From assembly GCA_964544605.1 (NCBI GenBank), contig CAZJBX010000005.1, positions 33,373 through 97,372 of the forward strand: a DNA stretch of 64,000 bases. Direction: 5' to 3'. Position numbers and translations under genes: made by a program. Origin of the DNA: JAMIFN01 sp964544605. Lineage in GTDB: Bacteria > Pseudomonadota > Gammaproteobacteria > Burkholderiales > Burkholderiaceae_C. Position 1 is the stretch's first letter; every line of letters begins with the position of its first letter. Of this stretch, positions 17,053 through 26,606 are shown in pieces. The notes below the pieces were generated by a model. It had not been told where the DNA came from. It saw nothing but the letters and a program-made list of their open reading frames with translations, and ran no database searches.

Positions 17053-17263
17053 ACCTGTCGTACTGGTGGTTGATGATATTGCGGATGATTTTTCCCGCTC
17101 CCCCTTCGGCGAGCGTTGGGGTTATCAGGTCCATAAGTTATCGAAAGAACAACTACAAAACCTGCAAGCAGGAAAGCTACTTGCCATAGATGTGCAAGGG
17201 GAATATGTGGCTTACCTCAAGGTGGAGCCAGAGGCTCTGAGCAATAAAGAGTCAACATCATGA
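17042..17263 (+). CDS. Small hypothetical protein of the hsd operon
   Basis: A 73-residue acidic protein with no family I can name with confidence. It begins MVDEPVVLVVDDIADDF, resembling the first strand of a receiver domain only superficially, then has a WGYQVHKLSKEQLQNLQAG stretch and ends in a Ser/Glu-rich tail. It overlaps the hsdM-tail fragment by 11 bases and the KilA-N-type gene by ATGA, so it is embedded in the operon and likely translated. I infer an accessory role linked to restriction, but the sequence does not show it. Confidence 0.65.
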   Translation: MVDEPVVLVVDDIADDFSRSPFGERWGYQVHKLSKEQLQNLQAGKLLAIDVQGEYVAYLKVEPEALSNKESTS

Positions 17264-18078
17264 GCAAGATCAAAGTACTGGAACGGGAGGTAACGATTGC
17301 CTCCATCAAGGATGAAGACTACATTTCCTTGACCGACATTGCCCGCTACAAGAACGCAGAGCACAGCGATGACCTGATCCGCAACTGGCTGCGCAACCGC
17401 AACACGCTGGAATTTCTGGGCATCTGGGAACGCCTCAACAATCCCGTTTTTAATCCCGTCGAATTCGACGGGATTAAAAAGCAGGCCGGCCTGAACAGCT
17501 TCACCCTCACCCCCAAGCAATGGATCGGTGCCACCGCCGCCATCGGCATCATCTCCAAGGCTGGTCGCTACGGCGGCACCTACGCCCACAAAGACATCGC
17601 CTTCGAGTTCGCCTCGTGGGTGTCGGTGGAGTTCAAGCTCTACCTCATCAAGGAGTTCCAGCGCCTCAAGGAAGATGAACGCAAAACGCTGGGCTGGGAC
17701 ATCCGTCGCAACCTTGCCAAAATCAACTACCGCATCCACACCGACGCCATCCAGCAGCACCTGATTCCCGCCACCCTCAGCACCAAGCAAACTTCGCTGG
17801 TCTATGCCTCCGAAGCCGATGTGCTCAACCTCGCCCTGTTCGGCCAGACTGCTGCGCAGTGGCGCGACGCCAACCCCGGCAACAAAGGCAATATGCGCGA
17901 CGAGGCCAATGTCACCCAACTGGTCTGCCTGTCCAATCTGGAAAACCTCAATGCCTTGTTCATCGCCGAAGGCTTGCCGCAATCGCAGCGGCTGGAGCGG
18001 CTCAACCGCATTGCCATTCAGCAGATGACGCTGCTGGCGGGGGATGGGCGGATGCAGTTGGCGGGAGGTGGGGAATGA
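17260..18078 (+). CDS. KilA-N domain protein of the restriction operon
   Basis: A 272-residue protein with an N-terminal KilA-N-type DNA-binding domain: YISLTDIARYKN, LIRNWLRNRNTLEFLGIWE, then TPKQWIGATAAIGI and GGTYAHKDIAFEFASWVS. The C-terminal half (KTLGWDIRRNLAKINYRIH, YASEADVLNLALFG) is conserved in homologues found near hsd genes. ATGA overlaps couple it to genes on both sides. KilA-N domains are common in phage and bacterial DNA-binding proteins, so a regulatory role over the restriction operon is plausible but unproven. A 34-bp perfect DNA palindrome lies within it (residues about 63-74). Confidence 0.85.
   Translation: MSKIKVLEREVTIASIKDEDYISLTDIARYKNAEHSDDLIRNWLRNRNTLEFLGIWERLNNPVFNPVEFDGIKKQAGLNSFTLTPKQWIGATAAIGIISKAGRYGGTYAHKDIAFEFASWVSVEFKLYLIKEFQRLKEDERKTLGWDIRRNLAKINYRIHTDAIQQHLIPATLSTKQTSLVYASEADVLNLALFGQTAAQWRDANPGNKGNMRDEANVTQLVCLSNLENLNALFIAEGLPQSQRLERLNRIAIQQMTLLAGDGRMQLAGGGE
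17447..17480. repeat. 34-bp perfect palindrome inside the KilA-N-type gene
   Basis: Bases 17447-17463 are the exact reverse complement of 17464-17480: the left arm begins TTTTTAATCCCG and the centre is GAATTC. It codes for part of FNPVEFDGIKK, a stretch that also looks conserved in homologues, so the protein-coding role and the symmetry coincide. A second AATCCCG lies just upstream (17440-17446). It lacks the GTAG/CTAC ends of the RAYT repeats and belongs to a different class. Confidence 0.9.
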
Positions 18079-19394
18079 GTGCGGGGATGGTGGGTGAGTG
18101 GCGCACTATTCGTCTTGCTGAAGTTGCCATCCTGTCTAGTGGCAAAAGACCGCTATCCAATGAAAAGACATCATCGGACACCTATCTCGTACCGATAATT
18201 GGTGGCGGTGGCATATCAGGGTTTACCGACCAAGCGCTTTTCGATGAGCCAATTCTTATTACCGGACGGGTCGGTACGCTTGGAAAATTGCATACATCAA
18301 AAGGCTCAAGTTGGCCTTCTGACAATGCGCTAGTTATTCGTCCATCATCATCAGAAACCGATTTCATTTTCTTACGATACGCCGTTCAGCTCGTGATTGG
18401 CTCAGCGATAGGCATGAACCGAGGCGCAGCAAACCCTCTCATTACGCAAGGCGACCTTGGAAAAATCGAAATCAGCCATCCCCCTATCGAAGAGCAACGC
18501 ACCATCGCCCACATCCTCGGCACGCTGGACGACAAAATCGAACTCAACCGCAAGCAGAACGAAACCCTGGAAGCCATGGCCCGCGCCCTGTTCAAAGCGT
18601 GGTTTGTCGATTTCGAACCGGTACGCGCCAAGATGGAAGGCGTAGGGGCGCAATTCATTGCGCCCAACCCATCCATTGCCCCCAATTCAGGGTGCGATGA
18701 ATCGGGGCGCGATAAATCAGGGCGCGATAAATCGCGCCCCTACGGTTTTTTTCCAGACCGGTTGGTTGAATCGGAATTTGGGGCGATTCCAATGGGGTGG
18801 GAAATGCGTTCTCTGGATTCGATTGCAAACTATCTGAACGGCCTTGCACTACAGAAGTTTCCACCAGAAAGCGAAACCGAATTTCTGCCAGTCATCAAGA
18901 TTGCGCAGTTGCGCGCTGGAAATACCAATAAAGCAGATAGAGCAAGCGCCCGCATCAAGCCTGAGTATGTTGTAGTTGATGGCGATGTATTGTTCTCATG
19001 GTCAGGGTCGCTTGAGGTTGAGGTGTGGAATGGCGGACGCGGTGCGTTAAATCAGCATTTGTTCAAAGTGACATCGGCAGTGGTGCCAAAGTGGTTTTAT
19101 TTCTTTGCTACGCGCCATCATTTGCAGAATTTCCGTGCGATTGCTGCCGACAAGGCGACGACCATGGGCCACATTCAGCGCAAGCATCTGACAGAGGCCC
19201 GAATCGCTGTTGCGCCGCCAGAAAGCATGATGGCCTTTGATGGTGTGTTTGCTCCGCTATTCAATCAAATGGTCAGCAAGGCGCAGGAATCCCACGCCCT
19301 CGCCCAACTCCGCGATACCCTGCTGCCCAAACTGATTTCCGGCGAGCTGCGCGTGCCGGATGCCCAAGCGTTCCTTAAGGGGCATGACCTATGA
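18075..19394 (+). CDS. hsdS: Type I restriction-modification system, specificity subunit HsdS
   Basis: DNA-recognition subunit (439 residues) with two target-recognition domains. TRD1 covers about residues 1-135, the central conserved helix is EEQRTIAHILGTLDDKIELN to about 189, TRD2 begins at FGAIPMGWEMRSLDSIANYL, and the C-terminal conserved helix is LAQLRDTLLPKLISGELRVP. The two recognition domains should read the two halves of a bipartite site. A REP element is inserted in frame at residues 190-223, precisely between the central helix and TRD2, with 15-base units encoding GRDKS repeats. ATGA overlaps with the KilA-N-type gene and the RAYT gene fix the start and show coupling. Confidence 0.93.
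   Translation: MSAGMVGEWRTIRLAEVAILSSGKRPLSNEKTSSDTYLVPIIGGGGISGFTDQALFDEPILITGRVGTLGKLHTSKGSSWPSDNALVIRPSSSETDFIFLRYAVQLVIGSAIGMNRGAANPLITQGDLGKIEISHPPIEEQRTIAHILGTLDDKIELNRKQNETLEAMARALFKAWFVDFEPVRAKMEGVGAQFIAPNPSIAPNSGCDESGRDKSGRDKSRPYGFFPDRLVESEFGAIPMGWEMRSLDSIANYLNGLALQKFPPESETEFLPVIKIAQLRAGNTNKADRASARIKPEYVVVDGDVLFSWSGSLEVEVWNGGRGALNQHLFKVTSAVVPKWFYFFATRHHLQNFRAIAADKATTMGHIQRKHLTEARIAVAPPESMMAFDGVFAPLFNQMVSKAQESHALAQLRDTLLPKLISGELRVPDAQAFLKGHDL
18642..18743. repeat. Long REP element, in frame in the hsdS linker
   Basis: Starts GTAGGGGCGCAATTCATTGC and ends ATCGCGCCCCTAC, so the ends are inverted repeats that each also contain a small hairpin. Inside are units of the 15-base type GGGCGCGATAAATCA, giving DESGRDKSGRDKSRPY in HsdS. 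The 102-base length is a multiple of three, which keeps the frame. Confidence 0.92.
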
Positions 19395-20082
19395 CTGAAC
19401 AAACACAATGGGTAGGGGCGCAATTTATTGCGCCCGATTCAACCGATCAGGGCACAATAAATCAGGGCGCGATGAATCAGGGCGCGATAAATCAGGGCGC
19501 GATAAATCAGGGCGCGATAAATCGCGCCCCTACGGATTTGCCACACCGTCGCAGCATTCGTTTGCAGGGCTATGACTATTCGCAGGCGGGGGCGTATTTT
19601 GTGACGGTATGCACGCACAACAGGACATGCTGTTTTGGTGAGATTGTTGATGGCCATATGCGTTTAAATAGTCTTGGGGAATTGGTGCTTGCCACATGGC
19701 TGGATTTGCCTGGACGGTTTGTGCAGGTGAGTTTGGATGCTTTTGTTGTGATGCCCAATCACATTCACGGCATTCTGCACATCACCCCCGTAGGGGCGCA
19801 ATTTATTGCGCCCGATTCAACCGAGCAGGGCGCGATGAATCAGGGCGCGATAAATCGCGCCCCTACGCTGGGGGCCGTGGTGCGGGTGTTAAAGGCGGTA
19901 TCAACACGACAGATTCGCCTCGCGGGTCATGGTGCATTTGCTTGGCAACGCAATTATTACGAGCACATCATTCGTAACGAAGATTCACTGGCTCGCATCC
20001 GTGAATACATCGAGAACAACCCACTGCAATGGGCGCTGGATCGTGAAAATCCCGCCAATGCGGAATCACGAGGACATGCGTG

Positions 20083-20083
<1 letters not shown>
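19391..20083 (+). CDS. REP-associated tyrosine transposase (RAYT, Y1/IS200-like)
   Basis: A single-strand HUH-type transposase of the domesticated RAYT group (230 residues). The family start RRSIRLQGYDYSQAGAYFV follows a repeat-derived N-terminus; the HUH metal site is MPNHIHG at residues 121-127, and the candidate catalytic tyrosines are in NYYEHIIRNE at about 188-197. RAYTs recognise hairpins preceded by GTAG, which matches the repeats around this gene. Two such repeats lie inside the gene itself, at residues 8-48 (five NQGAI-type units) and 134-159 (two units), both in frame. ATGA overlap with hsdS and TGATG overlap with hsdR place it firmly within the operon, unusual for a transposase gene. 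Confidence 0.9.
19412..19533. repeat. Long REP element with five 15-bp units, 5' part of the RAYT gene
   Basis: Begins GTAGGGGCGCAATTTATTGC and ends ATCGCGCCCCTAC. Between the ends are five 15-base units (AATCAGGGCGCGATA type) read here as NQGAI, the other open frame of the same repeat that is read as GRDKS in hsdS. It replaces the usual short N-terminus of RAYT proteins. Confidence 0.92.
19790..19866. repeat. Long REP element with two 15-bp units, middle of the RAYT gene
   Basis: Same ends as the element at 19412 but with two internal units, encoding VGAQFIAPDSTEQGAMNQGA followed by INRAPT. It falls a few residues after the HUH motif, before VVRVLKAVSTRQIR, in a loop expected to vary in length among RAYT proteins. 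Confidence 0.9.
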
Positions 20084-23307
<3,224 letters not shown>

Positions 23308-23332
23308 ATGCCCTTATAGACAAACCGCTACG

Positions 23333-23500
23333 ATGAAGCAATCGCACTTTAACGGCAGCAGGATCACTGAGGCCATCAAGCGCGTAGAGGCAGGATATAC
23401 GGCACTGCAATTGTGTTGTGGCTCCATCCCCAAAGAGCGGCCGGCCATGGCCGCATGGCGCTGGTGCTCACGAAGGTGGAATAGGTGGGATGACCTGCAT
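23333..23500 (+). pseudogene. Possible IS3-family orfA remnant
   Basis: The frame from 23333 starts MKQSHFNGSRITEAIKRVEA, which resembles the start of IS3-family OrfA helix-turn-helix proteins (MKKSRFTExQIxxxLKxxxA), and continues through LQLCCGSIPKERPAMAAWRW. The later part does not match, no OrfB or terminal repeats are present, and the frame runs on into unrelated sequence. I read it as a degraded fragment; chance similarity is possible. Confidence 0.35.
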
Positions 23501-23501
23501 G

Positions 23502-23529
23502 AAAAACGGCCTTCATTTGAAGGCCGTTT
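23502..23529 (-). terminator. Intrinsic terminator of the lipoprotein gene
   Basis: An 11-bp perfect stem, AAACGGCCTTC / GAAGGCCGTTT, with a four-base loop, followed on the minus strand by a short T-run. It lies 23 bases beyond the stop of the lipoprotein gene. Confidence 0.75.
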
Positions 23530-23552
23530 GCTTGTGGGCTGGATGGCGGGCA

Positions 23553-24065
23553 TCAATCGCCGATTTTTTCCAGATAACCGCGCATTGTGCCGTAGCAACT
23601 GAAGGCGAAGCTCTCACCGTTTACTTTGTAAGTGTCATGCTCATGAAAAGTTTGCGTGAAGTCAATGCGTGTGGCATCGGCATTCACTTCGCCGCGTATT
23701 TCACCTTTGAAGAAGTCGATGTAGTCCCCTTCGCTGTAGTCGTAGTTGTAGTTGTCGATCCAAGTGCGGCCATTGAGCTGGCCTGCGGCTTCGCGTTCTT
23801 CGGGGTAGCCGTCTTCAGCAAAGTAAATCATGGTGATGTCCTTGCCGTTTTGCTCCAGGCCAATGGCGTGCGCTCCCTCTGCAAGGCCTTCTTCCATTTC
23901 GCGCTGGAATTGAGGCAAGTCGGCAGGGTTGTCGCAGCGCAAATCGCTGTAGCCAGTTTGGTAAACCATCCATTCACCCGTGATATCGACGGGGGAGCCA
24001 CCACCGCCGCCGCCACAGGCGGTGAGGGCCAAGATGCAGGAGCCAATGGCGAGCCAGTTTTTCAT
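23553..24065 (-). CDS. Hypothetical lipoprotein
   Basis: A 170-residue protein with a lipoprotein signal: MKNWLAIGSCILALTACGGG has a basic start, a hydrophobic core and the lipobox LTAC, so Cys17 should be lipidated. A glycine-rich linker follows, then a domain with ITGEWMVYQTGY, RTWIDNYNYDYSEGD and FTQTFHEHDTY, a pattern like small beta-sheet lipoproteins of unknown function. Two other cysteines (LRCDN and FSCYG) may form a disulfide. It stands alone with its own terminator; no neighbour suggests its role. Confidence 0.8.
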   Translation of the reverse strand: MKNWLAIGSCILALTACGGGGGGSPVDITGEWMVYQTGYSDLRCDNPADLPQFQREMEEGLAEGAHAIGLEQNGKDITMIYFAEDGYPEEREAAGQLNGRTWIDNYNYDYSEGDYIDFFKGEIRGEVNADATRIDFTQTFHEHDTYKVNGESFAFSCYGTMRGYLEKIGD

Positions 24066-24349
24066 GTTGCTTTCCTTGTGTGTTCTAGGGCGAAAGGGTT
24101 AAAGCGGGGAAGGATAGGGGCTTGTGTGGCTTGTTGAAACAGGGCTTTGGGGGTTTGTTGAAGAATTCACGCTTGGGCGGGTGCAGGGCCGTTTTTTTGC
24201 GAATTTGCGTGAAGTAGTGCCGTGGGGCTTGCGCTGGGCGCAGTGCGCCGTGAGGTGGCGCAGTTCCAAGCCCTACAAATGCGCGCCGAACTCCATACGC
24301 AGAGGGCCACCATGACGGGTTTTTCAAATGCCGTCTTTGCTGTGTCTCA

Positions 24350-24377
24350 GTAGGGGCGTTGCATGCAACGCCCCTAC
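24350..24377. repeat. Short GTAG/CTAC palindrome, copy 3, intergenic
   Basis: A perfect 28-base palindrome identical to the copy in hsdM at 15362. It is the only member of the family seen outside a coding sequence in this window. Confidence 0.92.
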
Positions 24378-24397
24378 AAGATGCGTTGCCCAACAAA

Positions 24398-24529
24398 CCC
24401 CGTCATGGCGAGGCGGGCGTAAGCTTGCCGTGGCCATCTTGGGCTGAAAGGCAGGTATTTTGGAGTGCGCCGTTTGACGGCGCTTTGGGCTTTCTGTACT
24501 CACTCTAAAGGGCCTTCGCTATGACGGGG
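24398..24529. repeat. MITE-like element with terminal inverted repeats
   Basis: Left end CCCCGTCATGGCGAGG (24398-24413) and the reverse complement of the right end, CCCCGTCATAGCGAAG (from 24529), match at 14 of 16 positions and enclose about 100 bases without a gene. The start resembles widespread bacterial repeats of the type GTCATTGCGAG. Confidence 0.5.
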
Positions 24530-24627
24530 GGGTGTGATGCGCCTAAAATCGCCCTTTGATGGTTTTTGGGCCGCTGGCTGCTTTGTTGCGGTGCGGCGGT
24601 TTTGATGAACAGCGAAAGGATGCGCTT

Positions 24628-25662
24628 GTGTTGAATGCTTTGATTGGTGAGCTGGGCTCGCAATTTGGTTTGGGCGATAAGGCCGATGGCTTTGTGCGCC
24701 AGACTTTGGCTGGTGTGTTGGGCACTCAGGGCAATGGCCTAGGGGCTTTTCTGAATCAGTTCGAGGCCGTGGGTTTGGGCAGCATTGCCCGCTCTTGGCA
24801 AGGCGGTATGGAGGGTGCGCAGAGCATCAGCCCCGCGCAGTTGGAAACGGCTTTGGGGCAGAAGGGCGGTTTGATTGCGCAACTGACGGCTGATTTGGGC
24901 CTGAGCCGCCAGAGCGTGACACCTGCCCTGGGTTTTGTGTTGCCGCGTTTGGTGGGCGCACTCACGCCAGATGGCAAGGTGGGTACGGTGCCGGCTGCGG
25001 TGTCGGCCTTTTTGGCGGGCACGGCGGGTGTGGGCGCGGCGGCAACAACCAAAGCCGCAGCAGCGGGCACGGGTTCAGCCTTGGTGCGCTGGATTCCTTG
25101 GCTGCTGTTGGTGTTATTGAGTCTGCTGTTGCTGGGCTGGTGCAGCAAGCAAAACGGCGAGGCCTTGCGCGCACCCGTGGACAGCCAAGCGATGGACGCG
25201 CAAGAGGCTTTGGCTTTGGCCCAAGCGCAAGCGCAAGCGCAGCTTGATGCAGCTTTGGCCGACGGTGCTGATGCGGCCACGGAGGCTGATGCCGATGCCG
25301 CCCCTGAGGGCGCTGGCGTGGTGGGCGATATGGTGGATGGTTCGCCCCGCTTGAAGGTGTATTTTGATGTGAGCAAGGCTGAGATTGCGCCTGATTTTGC
25401 TTACGCGGCGGCGGGTTTGCTGCAAATGCTAGCGGGCGATGAGGCGCTGAAGGCGCAAGTGAGCGGCTTTAGCGACCCCACAGGCAATGCCGAGCAGAAT
25501 GCGGCTTTGTCTAAGGCGCGGGCTGAGGCTGTGCGCGATGCTTTGGTGGCCGAAGGTGTGGCCCTTGAGCGCATTGAGCTGGTGAAACCCAAAACCGTAG
25601 AGCTGACCGAAGGCAATTTGGCCGAGGCCCGCCGTGTGGAGGTGACAGTGCAGCAGCCTTAA
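24628..25662 (+). CDS. YidB-like (DUF937) protein with C-terminal OmpA domain
   Basis: A 344-residue protein in three parts. An N-terminal YidB/DUF937 region (LNALIGELGSQFGLGDKADG to about 130) is followed by an Ala-rich stretch, one membrane helix (WIPWLLLVLLSLLLLGWC, about 160-177) and an acidic Ala/Gln-rich linker. The C-terminal OmpA-like peptidoglycan-binding domain shows LKVYFDVSKAEIAPDF, GFSDPTGNAEQNAALSKARA and LAEARRVEVTV. The GTG at 24628 is chosen because GAAAGGA lies seven bases upstream; an ATG at 24556 adds unlikely residues. I infer an envelope protein anchored in the inner membrane with the OmpA part touching the cell wall. Function unknown. Confidence 0.8.
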   Translation: MLNALIGELGSQFGLGDKADGFVRQTLAGVLGTQGNGLGAFLNQFEAVGLGSIARSWQGGMEGAQSISPAQLETALGQKGGLIAQLTADLGLSRQSVTPALGFVLPRLVGALTPDGKVGTVPAAVSAFLAGTAGVGAAATTKAAAAGTGSALVRWIPWLLLVLLSLLLLGWCSKQNGEALRAPVDSQAMDAQEALALAQAQAQAQLDAALADGADAATEADADAAPEGAGVVGDMVDGSPRLKVYFDVSKAEIAPDFAYAAAGLLQMLAGDEALKAQVSGFSDPTGNAEQNAALSKARAEAVRDALVAEGVALERIELVKPKTVELTEGNLAEARRVEVTVQQP

Positions 25663-25688
25663 GTGCAGCGCTTGTGATGGCCAAGAGG

Positions 25689-25711
25689 AAAGCCCCTGCG
25701 GGGGCTTTTTT
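25689..25711 (+). terminator. Intrinsic terminator after the YidB/OmpA gene
   Basis: Stem AAAGCCCC / GGGGCTTT with a TGCG loop followed by a run of T, 26 bases after the stop codon and ahead of the convergent mutM. Confidence 0.88.
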
Positions 25712-25737
25712 CGTGGGTGTTTGTGGCGGTGTGTGGC

Positions 25738-26553
25738 TTAACGCTGGCAACGGCGGCAGTAGTAGGTGCTGCGCTGGTTTTGCTCGATTTTGGCGATGGC
25801 GCTGCCGCATGTGGGGCAAGGCAGGCCAGCGCGGCCATACACGGCGGCGTGCAGGGTGAAGTAGCCGATTTCGCCATCGGCGTTGCGGAAGTCTTTGAGC
25901 GTGCTGCCGCCTTGCTCTAGGGCTTTTTGCAGGGTGGCAATGACGGCAGCGTGCAGGCGCTGGGCGCGGGCTTTGCTGATGCGGCCTGCGGCGGTGGCCG
26001 GGTGGATGCGGGCGGCGAACAGGGCTTCGCTGCAATAGATATTGCCCACGCCAACGACGATTTGGCCGCCCAGCAGCACTTGCTTGATGGCCGCGCTTTT
26101 GCCCCGCAGCCCTTGGTAGAAGTAGTCGGCGCTGAAATCGGGGGCAAAGGGTTCCATGCCCAAATGGGCCAGCAGTTTTTGCGCCACGGGGTCGGCCTCG
26201 CCGAAGGGGGCGTAAACGGCGGCACCAAAGCGGCGCGGGTCGCGCAGGCGCAGCGTGCCCAAGTTGGTGTGCAGATGCAGGTGGTCGTGTGGACTGGCGG
26301 GCGGCAGTGCGGTGTCAAAGCGCAGACTGCCCGACATACCCAAATGCAAAATCAGCATACCTTGGCTGAGGTCGAGCAAGAGGTATTTGCTGCGGCGGCG
26401 CACGCCCAAGACTTGCAGGCCATGCAATTGCTCAGGCGGCACGCCCAGCGGCCAGCGCAGGGGTTTGCCCAGTTCGAGGGCGGTGATGGTGGCGCCCGCA
26501 ATGCGGTGGGCAAAAGACAGGCGGGTGACTTCAACTTCGGGCAGTTCAGGCAT
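25738..26553 (-). CDS. mutM: Formamidopyrimidine-DNA glycosylase
   Basis: Base-excision repair enzyme that removes 8-oxoguanine and ring-opened purines and nicks the strand (271 residues). The mature N-terminus PELPEVEVTRL supplies catalytic Pro2 and Glu3, HLGMSGSLRF carries the conserved lysine-loop region, and the end holds the zinc finger CPTCGSAIAKIEQNQRSTYY with CRRC. Divergent from the TPR gene with a 53-base shared promoter region, the arrangement seen in many Burkholderiales. Confidence 0.96.
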   Translation of the reverse strand: MPELPEVEVTRLSFAHRIAGATITALELGKPLRWPLGVPPEQLHGLQVLGVRRRSKYLLLDLSQGMLILHLGMSGSLRFDTALPPASPHDHLHLHTNLGTLRLRDPRRFGAAVYAPFGEADPVAQKLLAHLGMEPFAPDFSADYFYQGLRGKSAAIKQVLLGGQIVVGVGNIYCSEALFAARIHPATAAGRISKARAQRLHAAVIATLQKALEQGGSTLKDFRNADGEIGYFTLHAAVYGRAGLPCPTCGSAIAKIEQNQRSTYYCRRCQR

Positions 26554-26606
26554 ATCAGCTCAGCGGGCAAAACAAAAGCACAAGCTGTGCATTATCATGC
26601 GCCGAT

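Larger units (their letters stand above)
24066..24627. other. Repeat-rich intergenic region
   Basis: No convincing gene in about 560 bases. It holds one 28-bp GTAG/CTAC palindrome (24350-24377) and a MITE-like inverted-repeat segment (24398-24529). A further inverted copy of the MITE end, CCATGACGGGTTT, lies at 24310-24322. Low-complexity GGGCTTTG-type sequence fills the remainder. Confidence 0.7.

Noticed and set aside
17447..17480. 34-bp palindrome as another RAYT repeat
   Set aside because: It lacks GTAGGGG/CCCCTAC ends, has a different sequence, and encodes residues that appear native to the protein family.
19412..19533. Regular 15-bp direct repeats that could be taken for a small CRISPR array
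   Set aside because: Units are contiguous without unique spacers, are translated in frame, and are bounded by GTAG/CTAC inverted ends; no cas genes are present.
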